Of a stretch of DNA of 64,000 nucleotides, positions 49,027-62,775 are shown piece by piece. Source of the DNA: Liolophura sinensis (taxonomy: Eukaryota > Mollusca > Polyplacophora > Chitonida > Chitonidae); assembly GCF_032854445.1 (NCBI RefSeq), contig NW_027018096.1:20280-84279 (forward strand), given 5' to 3'. Position 1 is the first letter of the stretch. The number at the start of each line of letters is the position of its first letter. The notes under the pieces are model-generated. The model was not told the DNA's origin. It saw only the letters and a program-made list of their open reading frames with translations, and made no database searches. Both the position numbers and the translations under genes were made by a program.

Positions 49027-50125
49027 TCAAATCTTTGGGCCAAGCCCATTTAACTCACCCAGCAAATGTCTTACTTCTAAGTCGAAGACAAACTCAATGT
49101 CTTTATCTACATGTAGAAAAACCACACCATTTGTATATAAAAAAACACAAGGTACTTGATACAGTCCGCTGTAAAAAGTACAATTGAACACTGACCCACA
49201 TCAATAAGGTGCCAAAGGATGCGCAATTGGGCCAGGCATCTCCAGCTGTTGAAAAATTGCAAATTTCCTTGGTTTCCATGGAGTAAGAGCCGTTGCTGGG
49301 CACGTGATCTTGACATCATTGATTATTCATTTGTGGCTACAGCCAAAAGTATTGGTCGGAGAGCAACGCGGTTTGCACCATTCGATTTCTCGTCACAAAA
49401 TACGTCGGATTAGCCTCTTACCAGCAGCATTGGAACAGTTTTTCTACTTTTGGATTTTTGCCTGGTCTTTTTGCTAATTGAAATCGGCTACATTAACTAT
49501 GTACGATCGCGACTGGTCATTACTATATTCAACTTTTTATTATAAGTTATGTGCCCTTCGGTAGCCCAGACGACGTCAAATCTTTGGGCCAAGCCCATTT
49601 AACTCACCCAGCAAATGTCTTACTTCTAAGTCGAAGACAAACTCAATGTCTTTATCTACATGTAGAAAAACCACACCATTTGTATATAAAAAAAACACAA
49701 GGTACTTGATACAATCCGCTGTAAAAAGTACAATTGAACACTGACCCACATCAATAAGGTGCCAAAGGATGCGCAATTGGGCCAGGCATCTCCAGCTGTT
49801 GAAAAATTGCAAATTTCCTTGGTTTCCATGGAGTAAGAGCCGTTGCTGGGCACGTGATCTTGACATCATTGATTATTCATTTGTGGCTACAGCCAAAAGT
49901 ATTGGTCGGAGAGCAACGCGGTTTGCACCATTCGATTTCTCGTCACAAAATACGTCGGATTAGCCTCTTACCAGCAGCATTGGAACAGTTTTTCCACTTT
50001 TGGATTTTTGCCTGGTCATTTTGCTAATTGAAATCGGCTACATTAACTATGTACAATCGCGACTGGTCATTACTATATTCAACATTTCATTATAAGTTAT
50101 GTGCCCTTCGGTAGCCCAGACGACG
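49027..50125. repeat. Two-monomer block, second copy (offset 6,049 bp)
   Basis: Second copy of the block at 42978-44076, with the same GATACAGTCCGC, short A-run, GTACGATCGC and TGGTCATTTTGC marks. A related unit with GATACAGTCCGC stands at about 23725 but carries AAGGCGCC and TTTCTATGG, so only part of it is shared. Confidence 0.8.
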
Positions 50126-52325
50126 TCAAATCTTTGGGCCAAGCCCATTTAACTCACCCAGCAAATGTCTTACTTCTAAGTCGAAGACAAACTCAATGTC
50201 TTTATCTACATGTAGAAAAACCACACCATTTGTATATAAAAAAAACACAAGGTACTTGATACAACCCGCTGTAAAAAGTACAATTGAACACTGACCCACA
50301 TCAATAAGGTGCCAAAGGATGCGCAATTGGGCCAGGCATCTCCAGCTGTTGAAAAATTGCAAATTTCCTTGGTTTCCATGGAGTAAGAGCCGTTGCTGGG
50401 CACGTGATCTTGACATCATTGATTATTCATTTGTGGCTACAGCCAAAAGTATTGGTCGGAGAGCAACGCGGTTTGCACCATTCGATTTCTCGTCACAAAA
50501 TACGTCGGATTAGCCTCTTACCAGCAGCATTGGAACAGTTTTTCTACTTTTGGATTTTTGCCTGGTCTTTTTGCGAATTGAAATCGGCTACATTAACTAT
50601 GTACAATCGCGACTGGTCATTACTATATTCAACTTTTCATTATAAGTTATGTGCCCTTCGGTAGCCCAGACGACGTCAAATCTTTGGGCCAAGCCCATTT
50701 AACTCACCCAACAAATGTCTTACTTCTAAGTCGAAGACAAACTCAATGTCTTTATCTACATGTAGAAAAACCACACCATTTGTATATAAAAAAAACACAA
50801 GGTACTTGATACAATCCGCTGTAAAAAGTACAATTGAACACTGACCCACATCTATAAGGTGCCAAAGGATGCGCAATTGGGCCAGGCATCTCCAGCTGTT
50901 GAAAAATTGCAAATTTCCTTGGTTTCCATGGAGTAAGAGCCGTTGCTGGGCACGTGATCTTGACATCATTGATTATTCATTTGTGGCTACAGCCAAAAGT
51001 ATTGGTCGGAGAGCAACGCGGTTTGCACCATTCGATTTCTCGTCACAAAATACGTCGGATTAGCCTCTTACCAGCAGCATTGGAACAGTTTTTCTACTTT
51101 TGGATTTTTGCCTGGTCTTTTTGCTAATTGAAATCGGCTACATTAACTATGTACAATCGCGACTGGTCATTACTATATTCAACTTTTCATTATAAGTTAT
51201 GTGCCCTTCGGTAGCCCAGACGACGTCAAATCTTTGGGCCAAACCCATTTAACTCACCCAGCAAATGTCTTACTTCTAAGTCGAAGACAAACTCAATGTC
51301 TTTATCTACATGTAGAAAAACCACACCATTTGTATATAAAAAAAACACAAGGTACTTGATACAATCCGCTGTAAAAAGTACAATTGAACACTGACCCACA
51401 TCAATAAGGTGCCAAAGGATGCGCAATTGGGCCAGGCATCTCCAGCTGTTGAAAAATTGGAAATTTCCTTGGTTTCCATGGAGTAAGAGCCGTTGCTGGG
51501 CACGTGATCTTGACATCATTGATTATTCATTTGTGGCTACAGCCAAAAGTATTGGTCGGAGAGCAACGCGGTTTGCACCATTCGATTTCTCGTCACAAAA
51601 TACGTCGGATTAGCCTCTTACCAGCAGCATTGGAACAGTTTTTCTACTTTTGGATTTTTGCCTGGTCTTTTTGCGAATTGAAATCGGCTACATTAACTAT
51701 GTACAATCGCGACTGGTCATTACTATATTCAACTTTTCATTATAAGTTATGTGCCCTTCGGTAGCCCAGACGACGTCAAATCTTTGGGCCAAGCCCATTT
51801 AACTCACCCAACAAATGTCTTACTTCTAAGTCGAAGACAAACTCAATGTCTTTATCTACATGTAGAAAAACCACACCATTTGTATATAAAAAAAACACAA
51901 GGTACTTGATACAATGCGCTGTAAAAAGTACAATTGAACACTGACCCACATCTATAAGGTGCCAAAGGATGCGCAATTGGGCCAGGCATCTCCAGCTGTT
52001 GAAAAATTGCAAATTTCCTTGGTTTCCATGGAGTAAGAGCCGTTGCTGGGCACGTGATCTTGACATCATTGAATATTCATTTGTGGCTACAGCCAAAAGT
52101 ATTGGTTGGAGAGCAACGCGGTTTGCACCATTCGATTTCTCGTCACAAAATACGTCGGATTAGCCTCTTACCAGCAGCATTGGAACAGTTTTTCTACTTT
52201 TGGATTTTTGCCTGGTCTTTTTGCGAATTGAAATCGGCTACATTAGCTATGTACAATCGCGACTGGTCATTACTATATTCAATTTTTCATTATAAGTTAT
52301 GTGCCCTTCGGTAGCCCAGACGACG

Positions 52326-55300
52326 TCAAATCTTTGGGCCAAACCCATTTTACTCACCCAGCAAATGTCTTACTTCTAAGTCGAAGACAATCTCAATGTC
52401 TTTATCTACATGTAGAAAAACCACACCATTTGTATATAAAAAAAAACAAAAGGTACTTGATACAATCCGCTGTAAAAAGTACAATTAAACACTGACCCAT
52501 ATCAATAAGGTGCCAAAGGATGCGCAATTGGGCCAGGCATCTCCAGCTGTTGAAAAATTGCAAATTTCCTTGGTTTCCATGGAGTAAGAGCCGTTGCTGG
52601 GCACGTGATCTTGACATCATTGATTATTCATTTGTGGCTACAGCCAAAAGTATTGGTCGGAGAGCAACGCGGTTTGCACCATTCGATTTCTCGTCACAAA
52701 ATACGTCGGATTAGCCTCTTACCAGCAGCATTGGAACAGTTTTTCTACTTTTGGATTTTTGCCTGGTCTTTTTGCTAATTGAAATCGGCTACATTAACTA
52801 TGTACAATCGCGACTGGTCATTACTATATTCAACTTTTCATTATAAGTTATGTGCCCTTCGGTAGCCCAGACGACGTCAAATCTTTGGGCCAAACCCATT
52901 TAACTCACCCAGCAAATGTCTTACTTCTAAGTCGAAGACAAACTCAATGTCTTTATCTACATGTAGAAAAACCACACCATTTGTATATAAAAAAAACACA
53001 AGGTACTTGATACAATCCGCTGTAAAAAGTACAATTGAACACTGACCCACATCAATAAGGTGCCAAAGGATGCGCAATTGGGCCAGGCATCTCCAGCTGT
53101 TGAAAAATTGCAAATTTCCTTGGTTTCCATGGAGTAAGAGCCGTTGCTGGGCACGTGATCTTGACATCATTGATTATTCATTTGTGGCTACAGCCAAAAG
53201 TATTGGTTGGAGAGCAACGCGGTTTGCACCATTCGATTTCTCGTCACAAAATACGTCGGATTAGCCTCTTACCAGCAGCATTGGAACAGTTTTTCTACTT
53301 TTGGATTTTTGCCTGGTCTTTTTGCGAATTGAAATCGGCTACATTAACTATGTACAATCGCGACTGGTCATTACTATATTCAACTTTTCATTATAAGTTA
53401 TGTGCCCTTCGGTAGCCCAGACGACGTCAAATCTTTGGGCCAAGCCCATTTAACTCACCCAGCAAATGTCTTACTTCTAAGTCGAAGACAAACTCAATGT
53501 CTTTATCTACATGTAGAAAAACCACACCATTTGTATATAAAAAAACCACAAGGTACTTGATACAATCCGCTGTAAAAAGTACAATTGAACACTGACCCAC
53601 ATCAATAAGGTGCCAAAGGATGCGCAATTGGGCCAGGCATCTCCAGCTGTTGAAAAATTGCAAATTTCCTTGGTTTCCATGGAGTAAGAGCCGTTGCTGG
53701 GCACGTGATCTTGACATCATTGATTATTCATTTGTGGCTACAGCCAAAAGTATTGGTCGGAGAGCAACGCGGTTTGCACCATTCGATTTCTCGTCACAAA
53801 ATACGTCGGATTAGCCTCTTACCAGCAGCATTGGAACAGTTTTTCCACTTTTGGATTTTTGCCTGGTCTTTTTGCGAATTGAATTCGGCTACATTAACTA
53901 TGTACAATCGCGACTGGTCATTACTATATTCAACTTTTCATTATAAGTTATGTGCCCTTCGGTAGCCCAGACGACGTCAAATCTTTGGGCCAAGCCCATT
54001 TAACTCACCCAGCAAATGTCTTACTTCTAAGTCGAAGACAAACTCAATGTCTTTATCTACATGTAGAAAAACCACACCATTTGTATATAAAAAAACACAA
54101 GGTACTTGATACAATCCGCTGTAAAAAGTACAATTGAACACTGACCCACATCAATAAGGTGCCAAAGGATGCGCAATTGGGCCAGGCATCTCCAGCTGTT
54201 GAAAAATTGCAAATTTCCTTGGTTTCCATGGAGTAAGAGCCGTTGCTGGGCACGTGATCTTGACATCATTGATTATTCACTTGTGGCTACAGCCAAAAGT
54301 ATTGGTCGGAGAGCAACGCGGTTTGCACCATTCGATTTCTCGTCACAAAATACGTCGGATTAGCCTCTTACCAGCAGCGTTGGAACAGTTTTTCTACTTT
54401 TGGATTTTTGCCTGGTCTTTTTGCTAATTGAAATCGGCTACATTAACTATGTACAATCGCGACTGGTCATTACTATATTCAACTTTTCATTATAAGTTAT
54501 GTGCCCTTCGGTAGCCCAGACGACGTCAAATCTTTCGGCCAAACCCATTTAACTCACCCAGCAAATGTCTTACTTCTAAGTCGAAGACAAACTCAATGTC
54601 TTTATCTACATGTAGAAAAACCACACCATTTGTATATAAAAAAAACACAAGGTACTTGATACAATCCGCTGTAAAAAGTACAATTGAACACTGACCCACA
54701 TCAATAAGGTGCCAAAGGATGCGCAATTGGGCCAGGCATCTCCAGCTGTTGAAAAATTGCAAATTTCCTTGGTTTCCATGGAGTAAGAGCCGTTGCTGGG
54801 CACGTGATCTTGACATCATTGATTATTCATTTGTGGCTACAGCCAAAAGTATTGGTTGGAGAGCAACGCGGTTTGCACCATTCGATTTCTCGTCACAAAA
54901 TACGTCGGATTAGCCTCTTACCAGCAGCATTGGAACAGTTTTTCTACTTTTGGATTTTTGCCTGGTCTTTTTGCGAATTGAAATCGGCTACATTAACTAT
55001 GTACAATCGCGACTGGTCATTACTATATTCAACTTTTCATTATAAGTTATGTGCCCTTCGGTAGCCCAGACGACGTCAAATCTTTGGGCCAAGCCCATTT
55101 AACTCACCCAGCAAATGTCTTACTTCTAAGTCGAAGACCAACTCAATGTCTTTATCTACATGTAGAAAAACCACGCCATTTGTATATAAAAAAACCACAA
55201 GGTACTTGATACAATCCGCTGTAAAAAGTACAATTGAACACTGACCCACATCAATAAGGTGCCAAAGGATGCGCAATTGGGCCAGGCATCTCCAGCTGTT

Positions 55301-55625
55301 GAAAAATTGCAAATTTCCTTGGTTTCCATGGAGTAAGAGCCGTTGCTGGGCACGTGATCTTGACATCATTGATTATTCACTTGTGGCTACAGCCAAAAGT
55401 ATTGGTCGGAGAGCAACGCGGTTTGCACCATTCGATTTCTCGTCACAAAATACGTCGGATTAGTCTCTTACCAGCAGCATTGGAACAGTTTTTCCACTTT
55501 TGGATTTTTGCCTGGTCTTTTTGCTAATTGAAATCGGCTACATTAACTATGTACAATCGCGACTGGTCATTACTATATTCAACTTTTCATTATAAGTTAT
55601 GTGCCCTTCGGTAGCCCAGACGACG
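52326..55625. repeat. Six-monomer block, first copy of a 5.5-kb duplication
   Basis: Six consecutive units match 57826-61125 at an offset of 5,500 bp, ten monomers. Rare shared marks are CCCATTTTACTC with GACAATCTC and a 9-base A-run, a short A-run near 54092, AGCAGCGTTGG near 54375, and GAAGACCAACTC with CCACGCC near 55133-55175. A few private changes (GACCCATATC near 52497, TCTTTCGGCC near 54533) separate the copies. Confidence 0.9.
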
Positions 55626-57825
55626 TCAAATCTTTGGGCCAAGCCCATTTAACTCACCCAGCAAATGTCTTACTCCTAAGTCGAAGACAAACTCAATGTC
55701 TTTATCTACATGTAGAAAAACCACACCATTTGTATATAAAAAAAACAAAAGGTACTTGATACAATCCGCTGTAAAAAGTACAATTGAACACTGACCCACA
55801 TCAATAAGGTGCCAAAGGATGCGCAATAGGGCCAGGCATCTCCAGCTGTTGAAAAATTGCAAATTTCCTTGGTTTCCATGGAGTAAGAGCCGTTGCTGGG
55901 CACGTGATCTTGACATCATTGATTATTCATTTGTGGCTACAGCCAAAAGTATTGGTCGGAGAGCAACGCGGTTTGCACCATTCGATTTCTCGTCACAAAA
56001 TACGTCGGATTAGCCTCTTACCAGCAGCATTGGAACAGTTTTTCCACTTTTGGATTTTTGCCTGGTCTTTTTGCTAATTGAAATCGGCTACATTAACTAT
56101 GTACAATCGCGACTGGTCATTACTATATTCAACTTTTCATTATAAGTTATGTGCCCTTCGGTAGCCCAGACGACGTCAAATCTTTGGGCCAAGCCCATTT
56201 AACTCACCCAACAAATGTCTTACTTCTAAGTCGAAGACAAACTCAATGTCTTTATCTACATGTAGAAAAACCACACCATTTGTATATAAAAAAAACACAA
56301 GGTACTTGATACAATCCGCTGTAAAAAGTACAATTGAACACTGACCCACATCAATAAGGTGCCAAAGGATGCGCAATTGGGCCAGGCATCTCCAGCTGTT
56401 GAAAAATTGCAAATTTCCTTGGTTTCCATGGAGTAAGAGCCGTTGCTGGGCACGTGATCTTGACATCATTGATTATTCATTTGTGGCTACAGCCAAAAGT
56501 ATTGGTCGGAGAGCAACGCGGTTTGCACCATTCGATTTCTCGTCACAAAATACGTCGGATTAGCCTCTTACAAGCAGCATTGGAACAGTTTTTCCACTTT
56601 TGGATTTTTGCCTGGTCTTTTTGCGAATTGAATTCGGCTACATTAACTATGTACAATCGCGACTGGTCATTACTATATTCAACATTTCATTATAAGTTAT
56701 GTGCCCTTCGGTAGCCCAGACGACGTCAAATCTTTGGGCCAAGCCCATTTAACTCACCCAGCAAATGTCTTACTTCTAAGTCGAAGACAAACTCAATGTC
56801 TTTATCTACATGTAGAAAAACCACACCATTTGTATATAAAAAAAACACAAGGTACTTGATACAATGCGCTGTAAAAAGTACAATTGAACACTGACCCACA
56901 TCAATAAGGTGCCAAAGGATGCGCAATTGGGCCAGGCATCTCCAGCTGTTGAAAAATTGCAAATTTCCTTGGTTTCCATGGAGTAAGAGCCGTTGCTGGG
57001 CACGTGATCTTGACATCATTGATTATTCATTTGTGGCTACAGCCAAAAGTATTGGTTGGAGAGCAACGCGGTTTGCACCATTCGATTTCTCGTCACAAAA
57101 TACGTCGGATTATTCTCTTACCAGCAGCATTGGAACAGTTTTTCTACTTTTGGATTTTTGCCTGGTCTTTTTGCGAATTGAAATCGGCTACATTAACTAT
57201 GTACAATCGCGACTGGTCATTACTATATTCAACTTTTCATTATAAGTTATGTGCCCTTCGGTAGCCCAGACGACGTCAAATCTTTGGGCCAAGCCCATTT
57301 AACTCACCCAGCAAATGTCTTACTTCTAAGTCGAAGACAAACTCAATGTCTTTATCTACATGTAGAAAAACCACACCATTTGTATATAAAAAAAACAAAA
57401 GGTACTTGATACAATGCGCTGTAAAAAGTACAATTGAACACTGACCCAGATCAATAAGGTGCCAAAAGATGCGCAATTGGGCCAGGCATCTCCAGCTGTT
57501 GAAAAATTGCAAATTTCTATGGTTTCCATGGAGTAAGAGCCGTTGCTGGGCACGTGATCTTGACATCATTGATTATTCATTTGTGGCTACAGCCAAAAGT
57601 ATTGGTCGGAGAGCAACGCGGTTTGCACCATTCGATTTCTCGTCACAAAATACGTCGGATTAGCCTCTTACCAGCAGCATTGGAACAGTTTTTCCACTTT
57701 TGGATTTTTGCCTGGTCTTTTTGCTTATTGAAATCGGCTACATTAGCTATGTACAATCGCGACTGGTCATTACTATATTCAATTTTTCATTATAAGTTAT
57801 GTGCCCTTCGGTAGCCCAGACGACG

Positions 57826-60800
57826 TCAAATCTTTGGGCCAAACCCATTTTACTCACCCAGCAAATGTCTTACTTCTAAGTCGAAGACAATCTCAATGTC
57901 TTTATCTACATGTAGAAAAACCACACCATTTGTATATAAAAAAAAACAAAAGGTACTTGATACAATCCGCTGTAAAAAGTACAATTAAACACTGACCCAC
58001 ATCAATAAGGTGCCAAAGGATGCGCAATTGGGCCAGGCATCTCCAGCTGTTGAAAAATTGCAAATTTCCTTGGTTTCCATGGAGTAAGAGCCGTTGCTGG
58101 GCACGTGATCTTGACATCATTGATTATTCATTTGTGGCTACAGCCAAAAGTATTGGTCGGAGAGCAACGCGGTTTGCACCATTCGATTTCTCGTCACAAA
58201 ATACGTCGGATTAGCCTCTTACCAGCAGCATTGGAACAGTTTTTCTACTTTTGGATTTTTGCCTGGTCTTTTTGCGAATTGAAATCGGCTACATTAACTA
58301 TGTACAATCGCGACTGGTCATTACTATATTCAACTTTTCATTATAAGTTATGTGCCCTTCGGTAGCCCAGACGACGTCAAATCTTTGGGCCAAACCCATT
58401 TAACTCACCCAGCAAATGTCTTACTTCTAAGTCGAAGACAAACTCAATGTCTTTATCTACATGTAGAAAAACCACACCATTTGTATATAAAAAAAACACA
58501 AGGTACTTGATACAATCCGCTGTAAAAAGTACAATTGAACACTGACCCACATCAATAAGGTGCCAAAGGATGCGCAATTGGGCCAGGCATCTCCAGCTGT
58601 TGAAAAATTGCAAATTTCCTTGGTTTCCATGGAGTAAGAGCCGTTGCTGGGCACGTGATCTTGACATCATTGATTATTCATTTGTGGCTACAGCCAAAAG
58701 TATTGGTTGGAGAGCAACGCGGTTTGCACCATTCGATTTCTCGTCACAAAATACGTCGGATTAGCCTCTTACCAGCAGCATTGGAACAGTTTTTCTACTT
58801 TTGGATTTTTGCCTGGTCTTTTTGCGAATTGAAATCGGCTACATTAACTATGTACAATCGCGACTGGTCATTACTATATTCAACTTTTCATTATAAGTTA
58901 TGTGCCCTTCGGTAGCCCAGACGACGTCAAATCTTTGGGCCAAGCCCATTTAACTCACCCAGCAAATGTCTTACTTCTAAGTCGAAGACAAACTCAATGT
59001 CTTTATCTACATGTAGAAAAACCACACCATTTGTATATAAAAAAACCACAAGGTACTTGATACAATCCGCTGTAAAAAGTACAATTGAACACTGACCCAC
59101 ATCAATAAGGTGCCAAAGGATGCGCAATTGGGCCAGGCATCTCCAGCTGTTGAAAAATTGCAAATTTCCTTGGTTTCCATGGAGTAAGAGCCGTTGCTGG
59201 GCACGTGATCTTGACATCATTGATTATTCATTTGTGGCTACAGCCAAAAGTATTGGTTGGAGAGCAACGCGGTTTGCACCATTCGATTTCTCGTCACAAA
59301 ATACGTCGGATTAGCCTCTTACCAGCAGCATTGGAACAGTTTTTCCACTTTTGGATTTTTGCCTGGTCTTTTTGCGAATTGAATTCGGCTACATTAACTA
59401 TGTACAATCGCGACTGGTCATTACTATATTCAACTTTTCATTATAAGTTATGTGCCCTTCGGTAGCCCAGACGACGTCAAATCTTTGGGCCAAGCCCATT
59501 TAACTCACCCAGCAAATGTCTTACTTCTAAGTCGAAGACAAACTCAATGTCTTTATCTACATGTAGAAAAACCACACCATTTGTATATAAAAAAACACAA
59601 GGTACTTGATACAATCCGCTGTAAAAAGTACAATTGAACACTGACCCACATCAATAAGGTGCCAAAGGATGCGCAATTGGGCCAGGCATCTCCAGCTGTT
59701 GAAAAATTGCAAATTTCCTTGGTTTCCATGGAGTAAGAGCCGTTGCTGGGCACGTGATCTTGACATCATTGATTATTCACTTGTGGCTACAGCCAAAAGT
59801 ATTGGTCGGAGAGCAACGCGGTTTGCACCATTCGATTTCTCGTCACAAAATACGTCGGATTAGCCTCTTACCAGCAGCGTTGGAACAGTTTTTCTACTTT
59901 TGGATTTTTGCCTGGTCTTTTTGCTAATTGAAATCGGCTACATTAACTATGTACAATCGCGACTGGTCATTACTATATTCAACTTTTCATTATAAGTTAT
60001 GTGCCCTTCGGTAGCCCAGACGACGTCAAATCTTTGGGCCAAACCCATTTAACTCACCCAGCAAATGTCTTACTTCTAAGTCGAAGACAAACTCAATGTC
60101 TTTATCTACATGTAGAAAAACCACACCATTTGTATATAAAAAAAACACAAGGTACTTGATACAATCCGCTGTAAAAAGTACAATTGAACACTGACCCACA
60201 TCAATAAGGTGCCAAAGGATGCGCAATTGGGCCAGGCATCTCCAGCTGTTGAAAAATTGCAAATTTCCTTGGTTTCCATGGAGTAAGAGCCGTTGCTGGG
60301 CACGTGATCTTGACATCATTGATTATTCATTTGTGGCTACAGCCAAAAGTATTGGTTGGAGAGCAACGCGGTTTGCACCATTCGATTTCTCGTCACAAAA
60401 TACGTCGGATTAGCCTCTTACCAGCAGCATTGGAACAGTTTTTCTACTTTTGGATTTTTGCCTGGTCTTTTTGCGAATTGAAATCGGCTACATTAACTAT
60501 GTACAATCGCGACTGGTCATTACTATATTCAACTTTTCATTATAAGTTATGTGCCCTTCGGTAGCCCAGACGACGTCAAATCTTTGGGCCAAGCCCATTT
60601 AACTCACCCAGCAAATGTCTTACTTCTAAGTCGAAGACCAACTCAATGTCTTTATCTACATGTAGAAAAACCACGCCATTTGTATATAAAAAAACCACAA
60701 GGTACTTGATACAATCCGCTGTAAAAAGTACAATTGAACACTGACCCACATCAATAAGGTGCCAAAGGATGCGCAATTGGGCCAGGCATCTCCAGCTGTT

Positions 60801-61125
60801 GAAAAATTGCAAATTTCCTTGGTTTCCATGGAGTAAGAGCCGTTGCTGGGCACGTGATCTTGACATCATTGATTATTCACTTGTGGCTACAGCCAAAAGT
60901 ATTGGTCGGAGAGCAACGCGGTTTGCACCATTCGATTTCTCGTCACAAAATACGTCGGATTAGTCTCTTACCAGCAGCATTGGAACAGTTTTTCCACTTT
61001 TGGATTTTTGCCTGGTCTTTTTGCTAATTGAAATCGGCTACATTAACTATGTACAATCGCGACTGGTCATTACTATATTCAACATTTCATTATAAGTTAT
61101 GTGCCCTTCGGTAGCCCAGACGACG
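57826..61125. repeat. Six-monomer block, second copy of a 5.5-kb duplication
   Basis: Second copy of the block at 52326-55625. Private differences are GGTTGGAG in place of GGTCGGAG near 59254 and CAACATTTC near 61080. The four units between the blocks (55626-57825) have no equally close match after 61126 except that 61126 shares ACTCCTAAG with 55626. Confidence 0.9.
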
Positions 61126-62775
61126 TCAAATCTTTGGGCCAAGCCCATTTAACTCACCCAGCAAATGTCTTACTCCTAAGTCGAAGACAAACTCAATGTC
61201 TTTATCTACATGTAGAAAAACCACACCATTTGTATATAAAAAAAACACAAGGTACTTGATACAATCCGCTGTATAAAGTACAATTGAACACTGACCCACA
61301 TCAATAAGGTGCCAAAGGATGCGCAATTGGGCCAGGCATCTCCAGCTGTTGAAAAATTGCAAATTTCCTTGGTTTCCATGGAGTAAGAGCCGTTGCTGGG
61401 CACGTGATCTTGACATCATTGATTATTCATTTGTGGCTACAGCCAAAAGTATTGGTCGGAGAGCAACGCGGTTTGCACCATTCGATTTCTCGTCACAAAA
61501 TACGTCGGATTAGCCTCTTACCAGCAGCATTGGAACAGGTTTTCCACTTTTGGATTTTTGCCTGGTCTTTTTGCGAATTGAAATCGGCTACATTAACTAT
61601 GTACAATCGCGACTGGTCATTACTATATTCAACTTTTCATTATAAGTTATGTGCCCTTCGGTAGCCCAGACGACGTCAAATCTTTGGGCCAAGCCCATTT
61701 AACTCACCCAGCAAATGTCTTACTTCTAAGTCGAAGACAAACTCAATGTCTTTATCTACATGTAGAAAAACCACACCATTTGTATATAAAAAAAACAAAA
61801 GGTACTTGATACAATCCGCTGTAAAAAGTACAATTAAACACTGACCCACATCAATAAGGTGCCAAAGGATGCGCAATTGGGCCAGGCATCTCCAGCTGTT
61901 GAAAAATTGCAAATTTCCTTGGTTTCCATGGAGTAAGAGCCGTTGCTGGGCACGTGATCTTGACATCATTGATTATTCATTTGTGGCTACAGCCAAAAGT
62001 ATTGGTCGGAGAGCAACGCGGTTTGCACCATTCGATTTCTCGTCACAAAATACGTCGGATTAGCCTCTTACCAGCAGCATTGGAACAGTTTTTCTACTTT
62101 TGGATTTTTGCCTGGTCTTTTTGCGAATTGAAATCGGCTACATTAACTATGTACAATCGCGACTGGTCATTACTATATTCAACTTTTCATTATAAGTTAT
62201 GTGCCCTTCGGTAGCCCAGACGACGTCAAATCTTTGGGCCAAGCCCATTTAACTCACCCAGCAAATGTCTTACTTCTAAGTCGAAGACAAACTCAATGTC
62301 TTTATCTACATGTAGAAAAACCACACCATTTGTATATAAAAAAAACAAAAGGTACTTGATACAATCCGCTGTAAAAAGTACAATTGAACACTGACCCACA
62401 TCAATAAGGTGCCAAAGGATGCGCAATTGGGCCAGGCATCTCCAGCTGTTGAAAAATTGCAAATTTCCTTGGTTTCCATGGAGTAAGAGCCGTTGCTGGG
62501 CACGTGATCTTGACATCATTGATTATTCATTTGTGGCTACAGCCAAAAGTATTGGTCGGAGAGCAACGCGGTTTGCACCATTCGATTTCTCGTCACAAAA
62601 TACGTCGGATTAGCCTCTTACCAGCAGCATTGGAACAGTTTTTCTACTTTTGGATTTTTGCCTGGTCTTTTTGCGAATTGAAATCGGCTGCATTAACTAT
62701 GTACAATCGCGACTGGTCATTACTATATTCAACTTTTCATTATAAGTTATGTGCCCTTCGGTAGCCCAGACGACG

